From: Solanum dulcamara
Lineage: Eukaryota; Streptophyta; Magnoliopsida; Solanales; Solanaceae
DNA length: 64,000 nt
Assembly (NCBI RefSeq): GCF_947179165.1
Contig: NC_077242.1
Coordinates: 21,952,597-22,016,596 of the forward strand
Direction of reading: 5' to 3'
Every line of letters begins with the position of its first letter. Positions within the stretch are counted from its first letter, which is position 1. Below the pieces are notes generated by a model. The model made no database searches and was not told the DNA's origin. It saw nothing but the letters and a program-made list of their open reading frames with translations. The translations under genes were made by a program, and so were the position numbers. Shown piece after piece: positions 1 to 11,877 of the stretch.

Positions 1-940
1 TATTTAAATTTTAAGACCAATTATTAAATATCATAAAAAGTTTTTGCAGTGTTGAATAAAATCAACAGTGCAAAATTGCAGTGAATTCACTGACTGGGCT
101 AGTGTTAGGGTTTTTGAAGGAAGTCGCACACTAGGGTGCGACTTACAAATTGCATATTGCCTTATGACTTACAAGTCGCATACTGTCGTGCGACTTCCTT
201 CAAAAAACTCTACATATACGTAGCTTTTCATTTGATATATATTCACTTAACATGAAACTTCTATCAATGTTTAGATTTGTTGTATCACTAATCAAACAAA
301 ATAAAAAATTACATTCGATTTACAGCAAAATATATTTTTCCATACATAACAATCATGTTATGTCTTTAATTGCAAGGCAAAGAAGTTAGAATGCCTTTTA
401 TTACAAGGAGAAGAAGCTAGATTGTATGTTTGCATACATTCTAGCAAAAATAATTGTTAAGCGAGCCGTCATAAAGTTATCAAGTTCATGGAGTTCTAAA
501 TCTCGTAAAGTTTTCAAGCTCAGGACGCCTTGTTGAATGTTATAAAGCTATGGTGCTATTCTTAACACTATAGTAGGTCTTTATTATTATTGTTGTTGTT
601 GCTATTGTTGTTGTTGTTATCCTCCAAAAATGAATTATATGTGGCTTAGTTCTTTGATGATTATATATATACTAGTTTTGGGAACGTGCATTGAACGCTT
701 GACCCTTAGCACTATATAAAATTTATAAAAACTTAACTTTTGGTGATAATAAGAAAATACCTTTACTTTACTGTGTCCTATCAAGTTTATCCTTCGAGGT
801 CATGTAACTTAAGAAATTTGACAATAAATAATTGATTTATATAGCTTTAGAAAAAATTTATTTATAAGTAGGAAGTGTCAATACATATTTCTTTCAAATA
901 TGGAATTTTTTTTTAAAAAAAAGCATTAATTAGTAATGAA
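1..940. other. non-coding repeat-derived DNA with a perfect inverted repeat
   Basis: No coding region is supported here. Positions 113-129 and 188-204 form a perfect 17-bp inverted repeat (TTTGAAGGAAGTCGCAC and its complement). The loop repeats the word 'gtcgcac/gtgcgac' and 'gacttacaagtcgc' several times. The same words recur at about 5795-5920, beyond the solo LTR at 3373-5782, so both stretches probably derive from one older LTR-type repeat. A short TTG-rich microsatellite lies near 585-615. Confidence 0.4.
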
Positions 941-2907
941 GTGCTATAAATGTAATCCGAGTCCGGAATGTTGATCAAGATGAAAAAATATGTTGGAAAA
1001 TAGTCTTGGTTGAATTTTAGGTCAATCGGATCAAAAGATAAATTTTCAAAGTGAAGCGACAAAAATAGAGAGGTGGGTGACAGGTCCGCAACGTGGACTA
1101 GCCGCAGACTTGAACTTAATTTTATCCTAGTTATTTTCTACGGAGTTAGAATTTGATTAGAAAAATTGCACTATGCGGGAACCAGTCCACGTCGCGGACC
1201 TGATCCCCCATAGGCCAATTTTTTTGCCCATTTTTATTCTTAAGGAGGAGCCTTCCGGTCTTTTTTTCACCCCTCTTATACTTACCCCACGACTGATATA
1301 GGTCGTTTTCAACATTAAAAGAATTCCTAAACGCATTCCTAAGTCTTTTACGCTAAATTAACTTAAGAGTTAGGGCTAAGGAGTGGAGAAGAGGCTAGGG
1401 TTCAGAAGATTCAAGCAATATCTTGAAAGATTGATTGTACTGTCTTCATTCCAAGTTTGTAAGGCAAACTAAAGCATGAATATTGTTCTTCCACGTGCCT
1501 CATAATTGTGATAGGTCAATTTGTGAATGAATTGAGTCCCCATAATTGTGTTTCTTGAGAATTTTCCATAAACTTATCATATTTTTACATAATATTGTGT
1601 AATTGATATTTTCTATAAACTTGTTCTTAAACAAATGATTTTGACCATTTACTTCAAAAACTCTCATGATACTTTGACTAATGATTGTATGAATATGATT
1701 AAGGATTTAGCCTAGAGACTTGAACTGTGAATGCATGATTGTGATTGGCATGTGAGCATGATGATGGTATTGATAGTGTTGGCGAGTTGGTAGTCTTGAA
1801 TGTTGTCATAAATGATTGTATAAAACCTCTCTTAACTATGATTTGAGAATGATTGGGAAACTGATTGGTTGAAATGATTGATTTGATAGAACGAATGAGT
1901 TGAAAAGAGTCCAAAAGAGACTTACTGATTTGGTTTGATCTAGATTGAGTGTCTTATAAGCATTGAGTCTTAGAGGAGTATCAAGCACCAAATTAGGTAA
2001 GAGTAAGTAATAACTCGAACCTAATAACTACGTCGCCAAACGTATGAGAGGATTGAATCGTTAAAATCAAATGTTTCCTAAATTATTGTCTTGACATGAT
2101 AGGACTTGATTGGTTATGGATTCATGATTGTTGATTCGTTCTTACCATGACAAGGTAATGGACGGATGTGACAATAACGTTGGCTTGTTGTACTGTTACT
2201 AGCTCATAAATGATAGTTGTTGGATAAGAGAAACTCCCATATTGGTCTTGATAGTACTCTGGTTTGGATTGGATTGGATTGGAATGGATTATGTATGATT
2301 GGTCTTTGTCTAAATCTTATTCTTGTTGAGACTTAGGACATCTTGATTGAGTTGTTCACCCTTCCGATTTGAGATTCTGAGTTGATTTGATTCTACCTTG
2401 ATGCATGTTTCCTTCTGCTATTTTACATACTCGTACATTCCATGTACTAACGTACATTTGTGGTTGCATCATTTCATGATGTAGTGACAGGTACTAGAGA
2501 TCATCAACAGGTGCATCGTTGAGGATCTATTTGCTTTCAACTAGTTGGTGAGTCCGCCCTATTTCTGGAGGATACCACAGTTATTTTTCCAGCTTTGAGT
2601 TAGCTTTCTTTTATTTGATTTGTGGTAGCCATGAACCTATCATTGGAACCACTTAGATTCTTGATAGAGGCTTCATAGACTAGATTACCGATGATGTTGA
2701 TTCGTATCGTTTTGACTAGTTCATTCTTAATAGTTATTGAATAGTTGACCTTTGATCTTATTTATGAGTAGTATTCTTAATGAGTTGAGTTTTTCGTTGA
2801 TAGATTGTGATTGAATGAATGTGTGATTGGACTAAGTGGTTTGCTTGAGGACCAGCAATAGTCTTCGAGTGCCGGCCACATCTAGGGTACCCTCCTGGGC
2901 CGTGACA
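940..2907 (+). mobile_element. LTR (probably solo or truncated) of a gypsy-type element, plus orientation
   Basis: The right end is clear: the sequence finishes with the motif 'GGGTACCCTCCTGGGCCGTGACA', cited here only by its ends GGGTACCC and CCGTGACA. This is the reverse complement of the start of the LTRs at 3373 and 54084. Further matches in reverse order are the 'aaggtaatggacggatgtgacaat' region near 2150 and the 'tcaagcaccaaattaggtaag' region near 1980. The left boundary is not resolved and no TSD was found. An inverted repeat of the word GTCCGCAACGTGGACT lies at about 1084-1099 and 1183-1198, upstream of a TATA-like stretch near 1275. There is no coding capacity. Confidence 0.6.
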
Positions 2908-3372
2908 ATATTATAAATTAATAAAACAACATTGAATAATTATATAGTAAAAAATACACGAAATCTCTACTACAAACAATAATAACATCATATGGTATGC
3001 AAAATGTGCTACTTTATTTGAACTGATAAAACAACAAACTAATGATGAAAATGCGTATACATGAATAATTGGATAATGCAATAAGAATCTCTATCCTACA
3101 TTACAAGTACTATTAATTTATCAGAAACACATAAACTTAAAAAACATTATGATCATAAATATATAAGAAATGAAATAAAGAATAAAAGTTAAAGTGAAAA
3201 CATTTGTAGTATCAAACAAATATTAAGCTAAAACATAAATATACAAATTTACAAAAAATAAATTAATATAAATTATTACATTGGGAGTGGACTGGGGAAG
3301 GGTGGGGCAATAGGAGTGGGTGGTGGGGGTGGGGATGGGAAAAGGGACGTGGGCCCATAGTATTAAAGAAAT
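2908..3372. other. AT-rich spacer
   Basis: AT-rich DNA between two LTRs with a G-rich block on the plus strand at about 3283-3350 (repeated GGTGGGG). Nothing coding is supported. Confidence 0.4.
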
Positions 3373-4960
3373 TGTCATGCCCCAAGAGGGTACCCTAGGC
3401 GTGGCCGGCACTCAGAAACCATCTCTGACTTCTAAGAGAACCACTTGGTCTCATCACTTATTCGTTCATCAGCGGAAGACTTAATAAGAAAACTTATATG
3501 GGCTCTCCATTAACAACATCTCATGAAAGAAGAAGTTTTTAGAAGAAGTAGTTTCAAAGGAGAACTACTCCAATTACATCATTAAACTCTGTCTATGAAG
3601 CCTTTAATACTCTTAGATGGTGTCAATGACATGTCCATTACTACCTTAAAAGAAACATAATACTCAACAATAATTAAAGGATAAAGAGTTCCTCCAAATA
3701 CAAGAAGGACTCACCAAATAGCTGAAAAATAATGATCTTCAACGAAGCGTCTGTTGAGGATCTCTAACACCTGTATCTGTATCATAAAACGATGCAGGTC
3801 GAATGACGTCAGTACGTGGAATGTACGAGTATGTAAAATGGCATGAAGGTAAGGACAAATATCAAGAAACTCCTCTCAAGAAAACTCAGCTCAGAACTCA
3901 ACATCATCTCAACATCAATATGTAATGCAAGTTTAAAATATAATAATAAAAATAATAGTAACAAGCAATGCTTACTCAGTTGGGAGTTTCTCTAACCGAC
4001 AACCATCACTTATGAGCTAGCGATGATACAACGAAGTAATGTTGTTGCCACATCCATCCAATACCTTGCTAGGGTAAAGGACATCACCATCTTGGATCCA
4101 CTCATCAAAGTCCTCTTCTTGGGACTTAAGAGGCATAGCCTCCATCCTACGCTGGCTATGTAGTTCTAGGGTTTGAGTCAATTAAATTCTTACCCAACTC
4201 GGTGCTCAATACTACTCTCAAAATATGTGCTCATATTAATCTCATCATCTAGTCTCATTGGACTTTAATTTAAATCATCAAACTCATCTCATTACCTCTT
4301 CATCAATCATTATACTTCAAAAATATCATTTACATCTCATCAAAATATCTTGCTCAAAACATTATTTACTCAAATTCATCTAAACTCAACTATTTTGCTT
4401 TTTCAAAACTCAATAAAATACATATATAGTATTAATTCATATCACTCTTTTTATCAATGAAAATATTTTAAAAACCAACATATTTATTCAAAATATGTGT
4501 AAAAATATTCATGAACATCAAATCAATTAGGATTCATGGGAAAGTAGCCATGAATAATAATTTCAATAATATGAGAGATAACAATAATAATAATATTAAC
4601 GCATAAATATAGCTAACTCAATAGAAGAAGAATTAATTCATTTAAAATTTAAGATTTGGATAAAACTCAACTATAACTCAATTATAATGAATTAAAATAT
4701 TGGGCGCATGGACGAACTCAATCCGATGCTATGAAAGTCTTACATACCTTAAATCCGAAGCTTTACTCCGATTTGGAACACTCTTGGACCCCTAGCCTTT
4801 TCTTCTCACCGGAGCATTTTGTGTACTACCCGGAGTATAAGAATCACCGGAGTAGTATTTTTATACCACTAAAACTATATTTGAAAAGAAGTAAATAAGT
4901 ATATAGAGAGAAGAGTTGCTTAAGAAAGTTTGATGAATAAAATGAGGAAATAAGGTGAGT

Positions 4961-4967
4961 ATTTATA
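4961..4967 (-). promoter_or_regulatory. TATA-like box of the solo LTR
   Basis: TATAAAT on the minus strand in the middle of the LTR, the place expected for the U3 promoter of an LTR retrotransposon. This is read from sequence only; activity is unknown. Confidence 0.4.
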
Positions 4968-5453
4968 GGTGTGGAGGAGGGACCTAACAATAAATAAACA
5001 TAATCATAAAGGATGATCTTGAAAATTCAATGGAGAATTTTGATGTCATGGATGATGTCAAATGGTTCTAGATCTTTTTATGGTAGGTGAGATAAAATCT
5101 CTTTTAACGGAATATCCGTTTTCAAAGCTGCATTTGAATAAGATAAATTCCTTATTAGGATTTGGTATCTTCATAAGAATTGTAGATATAGAAGTCTAGT
5201 TTCAGTTAGTTCAAGAATCATCCAATTTAGATTATTCTACATCGAGATATGAATTTTATTCTACAAATACTCCATTCTGTCACAGCACTATGTCTTGCAA
5301 AGATTAATTTATTTGATCTACTTAAACTCCGAATCTTAAGATATGGTCTCATGAAAGTTGTAGGTAATGATGTTGTGATTACGCAAAAATTTGAATCACC
5401 TAATTTGGATTATCCTATGAAAAGGTATGCCCAAATTACTTTAGACATGAGAG

Positions 5454-5550
5454 AACATGATCAAAATACTTTAGAACATGATCAAAATACTTTAGGCATG
5501 AGAGAACATGATCAAAATACTTTTAGAACATGATCAAAATACTTTTCATG
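5454..5550. repeat. short tandem repeat inside the solo LTR
   Basis: Four imperfect copies of a unit containing 'agaacatgatcaaaatacttt'-like sequence (about 22 bp, some copies with an extra 'aggcatg' block). They create a spurious 94-codon reading frame (5249-5533) that should not be taken as a gene. Confidence 0.7.
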
Positions 5551-5787
5551 CCTTCATATAAGGACTTTTGATAAATCAACAATTTAATGCATTTAAAAGC
5601 CAATATAAGTTAATATAAGATAGGTAATTAAATTTCAAATATTTAATAATCTATGCATTTGGAATCATGATATGAAAAATCCATAAAGTTTCATGCTTGA
5701 ATTAAATAGAAAACTTTGATAATTCATTTGGACTTCATGAAAGAAAGGATCCATGAATCAATAATATTTAGGGGGTGTAACAGAAAT

Positions 5788-6242
5788 TCATGAGGCATCT
5801 TGCGACTTGTAATTCACAGGTTGCCGTGCGACTTACAAGTTGCTAGCTTCTTCGTGAATTCCTTTAACAGTGGACGTTAACGGCGTCAGATACAAAAAAG
5901 AAAGTCGCAAGAAGCCTTGCGTTTTTGCCCTTTTAGTTTTAAAAAGAATTAATTACCGTTTTGAATTTTTTGCAAAAAAAATATACCCTTTCGTCTCCGG
6001 GCACTTTCATATGTTGTACGTGTGCATAAATTACTATGTCAACTAAGTGGTTTTACCTTGTTATATTATTCCTTCTATTTGTGGAGATTATATATCATGA
6101 TCCAACTCATCGGATTGTGAAAACACCTACTCTAACATATAGATAAAAGAACCCTTACCATCCTATTCAAAAAGGGTAATGCGAAAATTACTAAAACATG
6201 AGAAATTTCTTTAATAACTTGAAAAAATGCCATGAAAGTCAA
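5788..6242. other. non-coding spacer, old LTR debris
   Basis: No gene seen. At about 5795-5920 it repeats the 'gcgacttacaagt' words of positions 113-204, consistent with one older repeat. Confidence 0.35.
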
Positions 6243-7210
6243 TGTAATGACCCTGAAGGTCATTTTTGGAAATTTTTATAAAAAGACCATTTTACCCTTC
6301 CTAGTAGTTTCCCTGAGTCATATTTGATTGATATCTGATATCGATTTCGTAGTTTTCTTGAAAAGTAGAGATTTTTGATAAATTTTGAGTTTTAGAGGTT
6401 TAGAATGACTCAAAAGTGGTATTTGAGGTCATTTAGAGTTTTGAGCCTCAGAATGGAATTACGTCAATTTCACTAGTTCTAAAATATTTAAATTGGTCCA
6501 GAAGAGTTGACGGAATCACATTTGGAGGCATATCGTGGATTTGAGGGGTTGAGTTGGAAATAATTGAGTTTTTGGCCATAGGTTTGACTTTGGTAACCAT
6601 TTGAAGATTGGAAGCTCAGAATTTAATTTTGATGACTCCATTGGATTCAGAGGGTGATTTAGGCCTACGGAGAGTTCCTGTGTATTTTTCGGAAGCTCTG
6701 AGGGCGTTTTGATCTTTTGAGGAATGTTGGTTTAGTTGCGACTTTTTGTTTTCGGGTCAAGGAGGCCTCGAAATCGAATTCCAATGATTCCATGAGTCCA
6801 GAACGTCGAGTTAGTAGAGTTGCATATATCGTTTGTCTATACGGGATTCCAAATGAATCTCGAGGGTCAATTCGGAGACTTTAAGACTTGGTGAAAGTTG
6901 CTGGTTCTGGTGTCTTCGCTTAAGCGAAGGGGGTGTTGCAAAATCGACCTTCGCTTAAGCGAACACTATGTCGCAAAAGCGAAGGTCCAAATTTTTGTGA
7001 AGGGTCGCAAAAGCAACTGAGGAGGACGTTTTAGCGAAGGAGTGGGGGTCGCAAAAGCAACCCAATTCTCGCGAAAGCAAGGGTTCGCTTAAGCGAACCC
7101 CTGTCGCTTAAGCGACATCTGGGAGGTGTTTTGGCTAGGATTTATGCTATATTCTCCATTTTTTAACTTTGGAGCTCGGTAGGGGCGATTTGGCCGGGGT
7201 TTATGCTATA
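6243..7210 (+). mobile_element. truncated LTR, plus orientation
   Basis: Starts TGTAATGACCCTGAAGGTC, the typical 5' end of Solanaceae gypsy LTRs and the complement of the LTR end seen at 43889. The 3' half of an LTR is not present. At 6915-7120 it carries four copies of the palindromic word GCTTAAGCGA mixed with 'tcgcaaaagcga' variants. A TATATT motif follows near 7148. The phrase 'tttatgctatattctcca' is then repeated about 60 bp later, a short direct duplication at the truncation point. Confidence 0.6.
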
Positions 7211-7513
7211 TTCTCCAAACATTGTAATATCAATAAAACTTATGAATCAGCTAATAACACCTAATATATCATGAACACAATAAAAATAGCAGTAAAACTT
7301 ATGTTTTACTGATACATTTTGTGTTTGGTTTGTATCAACTAGCGATGTATCATGAAAAAGACTTATGTATCAAATCGCGATGTATCAACATTATTTCTAT
7401 GTATCAGAAGAGATATTTTTGAAATTTTTACAAATGGAAGAAAATAATTGAAAATATAGGAATATAAGGTGTGTAATTTGATAATTTTTCCTTAATTTCA
7501 TTTACATGTATAG

Positions 7514-7790
7514 TTGTTGTTTGGCCATGCTTTATTGTGAATTCTTTTATTTATAATTGTATTTATTTTCAGAGAAAAAAGTAATATCTATAAATTAGAT
7601 TTGTGTTTAGCCACAAACAACAAGCTAAAATTGCATTTATTTAGTTGTGCGTAATTTAGAGTGAAAAAAATTAAAATATATTTTTGTTATTTTTTAAATT
7701 CTTAAAAATAATAATTTTTTATGGGCAAATGTATTTTTCAAATTTCAACTAAATCAAATTTTTAAAAAGAAATTCATGGTCAAACGTCCA
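7514..7790. mobile_element. hAT-like MITE candidate
   Basis: The ends carry short inverted motifs of the form GTTTGGCCATG (left) and CATGGTCAAACGTCC (right), as in many Solanaceae hAT-derived MITEs. The interior is AT-rich without coding capacity. An 8-bp TSD was not confirmed, so the exact ends are uncertain. Confidence 0.45.
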
Positions 7791-8323
7791 TAAAAATTAA
7801 ATAATCCCTTTACGTTTTAAGTACAACATTATAGGTCAAAAATTAATATTTTTCTTCAAAAAAATAAACTAAAATTCCGATGTCAGTTATTAAGATACTA
7901 TACAATTATAAATTATTTCAAATAAAACTCTATGATACTCAAATTTTGCATCAACGTAATACATTTTTTTCCTATCACATTTTCTTCAAAATCAAGTCAG
8001 CTAACAATATTGCTTTCAAAAAATTTGTTTATTTTTAAATTATAAATACAATAATTGTTAAAGTTGAGTTGCATCTTATTCTTTTATATGACCCATGGAT
8101 TATAAATAAATAAATACAGGATATATATACTAGTTGTCTCAAAAAGTAACATATTAAAATTAAAAAGAATGAAGAAAAAGAAAAGGAATAATAGGGTAGT
8201 TTTTTGAGAGTGCCGCCGATCTACTGGGCTTGATATCTCGGTGGTAGCTTCAAGTTGAGAAAACCTAGAAGTAGCTCTATGAGGTCGCGACAATCACAAT
8301 CTTAGATTCAGATCAAATAAAAA
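7791..8323. promoter_or_regulatory. upstream region of the PPR gene
   Basis: AT-rich upstream region ending at the PPR start codon. The bases just before the ATG are A-rich (ATAAAAAATG), a normal plant initiation context. No certain TATA box could be chosen among the many AT stretches. The reading frame on the opposite strand here is considered chance. Confidence 0.35.
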
Positions 8324-11047
8324 ATGTTGCTAACAATCAGACAGGCGAGGCAGAAAAGTAGAGCCCTCTTCAATCATCCCGAATCCGCCATTAACAAGAA
8401 TACCCTTTTGTTCTATCTATTTTACTCCACCAATACTCCTTTTGCCGCCTCAAAGGCAATCCCTGCATACCCACGTCCCTTTTTACCTTCATCTTCAAAT
8501 GTTTTGTCAACTTCAGGAGAATGGCAGCCGAAAGATGTTGTTTTATCATTTAAGGAGTGGTTCATGAGCAGAAAAAATCCAGTTTTTGATCGGATCTTTG
8601 AGATATTACGAACCCAAGATGATATTACAGCTGATATATCAATGTCTCGACTCAAACTTCGACTCTCCGAGACGTTGATTCTTGACGTGTTAAACTATGA
8701 GAAAAACAAGGATGTATTGTCTTGTTTGAAATTCTTTGATTGGGTGGGTCGACAACGGGGTTTTCATCACACTCGTTGTACTTTTAATGCCATTTTCAGG
8801 ATTCTATCAAAGGCCAAGCCAATGTCTTTGATGGTTGAATTCATGGATAAGTATATGAAGCAAAGATATTTCCATAAATCTCGGTTTTACAATACTTTGG
8901 TAATTGGGTATGCGGTGGCAGGCAAGCCTGAGCTTGCACTCCAAATGCTTGGTAGAATGCGGTTTCAGGGTAATGATTTGGATGCATTTGCTTATCACGT
9001 GTTACTTAATGCTTTGGTGGAGGATGGTTTCTATGATGGGTTTGAGATGGTTCTGAAGCAGATTAAATTTAGAGGTTTTGAGAATGCAATAACACATGCT
9101 ATATTCGTTAAGTGTCTTTGCCAGCAAACAGAGCTGGATAGAGCTGAGGAGTATCTTAGAGGGATGTTGAGAAATGGAGGGGTAGGATTGAGTGAGATTG
9201 TGGTGGCTAATCTTGTGGATGCTTTATGTAAAAGTAAGCAGTTCACAAGAGCTGCAAGTTTGATGCAGGATTTTAGAGAGTCTGGTTTGGTTCCAATGGA
9301 ACAGGCATATAGTGTGTGGATTAAGGACCTTGCTCAGGCTGGGGAGCTAAGTGAAGCAGTTGAATTCTTGAAAGGCAAGAAACTGCCTGACGAGTATGTT
9401 CCTGATGTTTTTCGCTATAACAGATTAATGTCTCGGCTTTTAAGAGAAAACCGGCTAGAGGAGGTTTATGACTTGTTGATCGACATGAAGGATCAAGATA
9501 TAATACCTGATGATGTCACCATGAATGTAACTTTGTGCTTCTTCTGCAAGGTGGGGATGACAGATGTTGCCTTGGAGTTATATGACTCTAGAGCAGAATT
9601 TGGCCTCTCTATAAGCTGTATGACCCATAACTATCTTCTAAATGCTCTATTAGGTGAAGTAAGTGTTGATGAAGCGTATTTTATGTTGAAGAATGCCATT
9701 CAACAAGATCATTTCCCTGGTACAAGGACATTTTCTATTATTGCTGATGCTCTTTGCCGAGAGGGGAAGCTTGATAGAGTGAAAGAGTTGGTTCTTGTTT
9801 CTCTGGAACGGAATTACATGCCCAGTGACTCAACCTATAACAAGTTCATATCAGCCTTATGTAGGGCCAACAGGGTGGAAGATGGATACTTGGTACATGA
9901 AAAGCTCAGCAGATTGGATAAGGTTACTAGCAAGACTACTTATTTTCACTTGATTAGTGGCTTTAACAAGTCAAGTAGGGGAGATATTGCAGCAAGATTG
10001 TTAATAGAAATGCAAGAAAATGGTCATAGACCAGGCCGGCGATTATACAGGGCGGTTATTTGCTGTTTATGTCAAATGGAGGATCCAGAGAAGCTATTTT
10101 ACAGTTTATTAGAGATTCAGTTGTCTCGGCATGAATCTAGCTGCCTTGTTTATAATTACTTCATTGATGGAGCTGGTCATGCTGGAAAACCTGAGCTGTC
10201 CAAAGATGTATATGAAATGATGAAGAGAAACGGTATCACACCAAATTTTGAGTCTGACATTTTAATGTTGCACAGTTACTTAAAAGCTGGAAAAATTGCT
10301 GATGCCTTAAATTACTTTCGCGACTTGTCCAATAGAAGAGGTCTAGGAAGAAAACTATGGAACACCATGATTATTGGGCTTTGTAAAGCTAACAAGCCTG
10401 AAAATGCATGGAACATGTTCTGGGAGATGAGGTCAACTCATTTGAGGCCAAGTATAGAATGTTATGAGGAACTTGTTAAATTGATTTGCTTATGGAGAGA
10501 TTATTATAAGGCTATTCTTCTGGTTGAAGACTTGATGCAAGATGGTCGTCAGGTTTCATCCTTTATTGGCAATGTACTTTTGTTACACTCGTTGCAAGCT
10601 CATGGAGTCTTTAATGCTTGGATGCACTCACGAGACTTGCGTAATACGAAGGAACATAGCTTAGCTCTAGGCAATCTGATCAAGACTTTCTCTGGTGGTT
10701 GTAAGCTGGAGAGTGATATTTTGCAAATTGAAGAACTGATTCGACAATGTTTTCCTCTTGACATCTACACTTACAATTTGTTGTTGAGAAAACTATCCAT
10801 AAGCGAAATGGATCTTGCTTGCAATTACTTTGAGAGATTATGCAAGAAAGGATATGAGCCAAATCGATGGACTTACAATATTTTAGTTCAAGGTTTCTTA
10901 AGAGTTGGCCGGTCTTCTGAGGCTAGAAGATGGATGGAAGAAATGTTCAGTAAAGGTTTTGATCTGACTGAGGCTACGAAGAAATTTCTTTATACTATTG
11001 ATGAATCTCATTCAAGATGTAATGGGGTTCCTCATTCAGGTATTTAA
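8324..11047 (+). CDS. P-class pentatricopeptide repeat protein, probably mitochondrial (At1g71210-like)
   Basis: A single uninterrupted frame encodes 907 residues with no intron, as usual for plant PPR genes. The N-terminus (MLLTIRQARQKSRALFNH) is rich in Arg, Lys and hydroxylated residues and poor in acids, as in a mitochondrial presequence. After FFDWVGRQRGFHHT (about residues 137-150) an array of degenerate 35-residue helix-pair repeats runs almost to the C-terminus; typical repeat cores are 'YNTLVIGYAVAGKPELAL', 'WNTMIIGLCKANKPENAW' and 'YNILVQGFLRVGRSSEA'. No E, DYW or SMR domain follows, so it is a P-class protein. Members of this class bind single-stranded organelle RNA and stabilise, process or help translate it. 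The resemblance to Arabidopsis At1g71210 is from memory; the RNA target cannot be told. The ATG at 8324 is the first in frame and gives the presequence. No breaks are visible, so it is probably functional. Confidence 0.93.
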   Translation: MLLTIRQARQKSRALFNHPESAINKNTLLFYLFYSTNTPFAASKAIPAYPRPFLPSSSNVLSTSGEWQPKDVVLSFKEWFMSRKNPVFDRIFEILRTQDDITADISMSRLKLRLSETLILDVLNYEKNKDVLSCLKFFDWVGRQRGFHHTRCTFNAIFRILSKAKPMSLMVEFMDKYMKQRYFHKSRFYNTLVIGYAVAGKPELALQMLGRMRFQGNDLDAFAYHVLLNALVEDGFYDGFEMVLKQIKFRGFENAITHAIFVKCLCQQTELDRAEEYLRGMLRNGGVGLSEIVVANLVDALCKSKQFTRAASLMQDFRESGLVPMEQAYSVWIKDLAQAGELSEAVEFLKGKKLPDEYVPDVFRYNRLMSRLLRENRLEEVYDLLIDMKDQDIIPDDVTMNVTLCFFCKVGMTDVALELYDSRAEFGLSISCMTHNYLLNALLGEVSVDEAYFMLKNAIQQDHFPGTRTFSIIADALCREGKLDRVKELVLVSLERNYMPSDSTYNKFISALCRANRVEDGYLVHEKLSRLDKVTSKTTYFHLISGFNKSSRGDIAARLLIEMQENGHRPGRRLYRAVICCLCQMEDPEKLFYSLLEIQLSRHESSCLVYNYFIDGAGHAGKPELSKDVYEMMKRNGITPNFESDILMLHSYLKAGKIADALNYFRDLSNRRGLGRKLWNTMIIGLCKANKPENAWNMFWEMRSTHLRPSIECYEELVKLICLWRDYYKAILLVEDLMQDGRQVSSFIGNVLLLHSLQAHGVFNAWMHSRDLRNTKEHSLALGNLIKTFSGGCKLESDILQIEELIRQCFPLDIYTYNLLLRKLSISEMDLACNYFERLCKKGYEPNRWTYNILVQGFLRVGRSSEARRWMEEMFSKGFDLTEATKKFLYTIDESHSRCNGVPHSGI

Positions 11048-11695
11048 TGCAACATTGTTTGATGTATTACTTTTGTTGGGTTCCTCTTGTAAGGAGAGAA
11101 GATGTCAGCTTCTTTTAGTTTTTTCCCACGAAGATTATAAGTTCTGGTTGTTTTACTTCTTTCAAAATCCAACTCCTATGACTAGTAAAGAGTAAAGACA
11201 AAAGAAGTAATCTAGGATATTAAGTTAACTTCTTACTGCCTTCTAACATTGTGCGGACACCTGATCTATGAGTTTTGAGATCTGCACTACATCAAAACTA
11301 CCATTTGTAATGTTGAGCTGCATTGGCATTGAGTTAGTATGATTCTATGATGGTCTACATGGATTCTTTATTGATATACGTTTTTGAGTAGGTATATATT
11401 TCCGCTTCAGATAACTTCTATTGTTACTACTTTTTAAAGTAGAAGCTGTGTTGTATTGTAGGTGGTCAGCATCAAGTGAAAAAGCTACTTGAGTTAATTC
11501 AAAAAATAAGTGGGAGGGATATTGCATTGACTAGGATTTTTTTTACTTCATCTGGTATCTCTCTGTTATGGAAGTGTTACATATAAAAGCAAACCTGATT
11601 TCTATGCAAATGTAAGCTGGATAGGGAAAACTTGCTATGGAGTAAAATTTAGAACTATGTGTGTTGTATTTAAAAAAATTCTTATTTTGCACCCA
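11048..11695. other. 3' flank of the PPR gene
   Basis: Non-coding. It presumably contains the 3'UTR of the PPR gene. Several AATAAA-like AT stretches exist, but none can be assigned as the poly(A) signal. Confidence 0.35.
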
Positions 11696-11877
11696 ACAGT
11701 GTGGCCTAGTGAGGAGAAGAACCATGAGGTCTCACATTCAAATTCCAGCGGAGACAAATACTAGGTGATTTCTTCCCATTTGTCTAAGCTCAAGTGGACA
11801 GAGAGGTATCCATGGACTGATGGAAGTAGTCGAGGTGCGCGCAAGCAAGCCTGGACACCACAATTATGAAAAAAAAA
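11696..11877 (+). mobile_element. SolS-like tRNA-derived SINE
   Basis: Begins with a tRNA-like head: 'gtggcctagtg' resembles an A box and 'ATTCAAATTCC' a B box of an RNA polymerase III promoter. The Solanaceae SINE body follows ('ctaggtgatttcttccca', then 'gtcgaggtgcgcgcaag' and 'ctggacacca'), and it ends in an A-tract at 11868-11877. This layout fits the SolS group, not the TTG-ended TS family. The flanks 'CTTATTTTG' (left) and 'CTTATCTTA' (right, after the A-tract) may be a degraded TSD, but they do not abut the head exactly. Confidence 0.8.

Larger units (their letters stand above)
3373..5782 (-). mobile_element. solo LTR of a Ty3/gypsy-type element, minus orientation
   Basis: The element begins TGTCATGCCCC and ends GGGGGTGTAACA, obeying the TG...CA rule of LTRs. 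It is flanked by the perfect 5-bp duplication GAAAT (3368-3372 and 5783-5787). No internal domain is attached, so this is a solo LTR of 2410 bp, as left by unequal LTR-LTR recombination. The first few hundred bases are clearly related to the solo LTR at 54084-56312 and to the complement of the LTR ending at 2907. A TATAAAT motif on the minus strand lies at 4961-4967. Confidence 0.9.

Noticed and set aside
5249..5533. 94-codon plus-strand frame
   Set aside because: Lies inside the solo LTR 3373-5782 and its C-terminal half is a 22-bp tandem repeat.
8084..8293. 69-codon minus-strand gene upstream of the PPR gene
   Set aside because: No domain, overlaps the expected PPR promoter and leader, and has a poly-Phe stretch from an A-rich tract.
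11696..11760. Functional tRNA gene
   Set aside because: The A- and B-box-like motifs belong to the head of a SINE; no cloverleaf with acceptor stem is formed.
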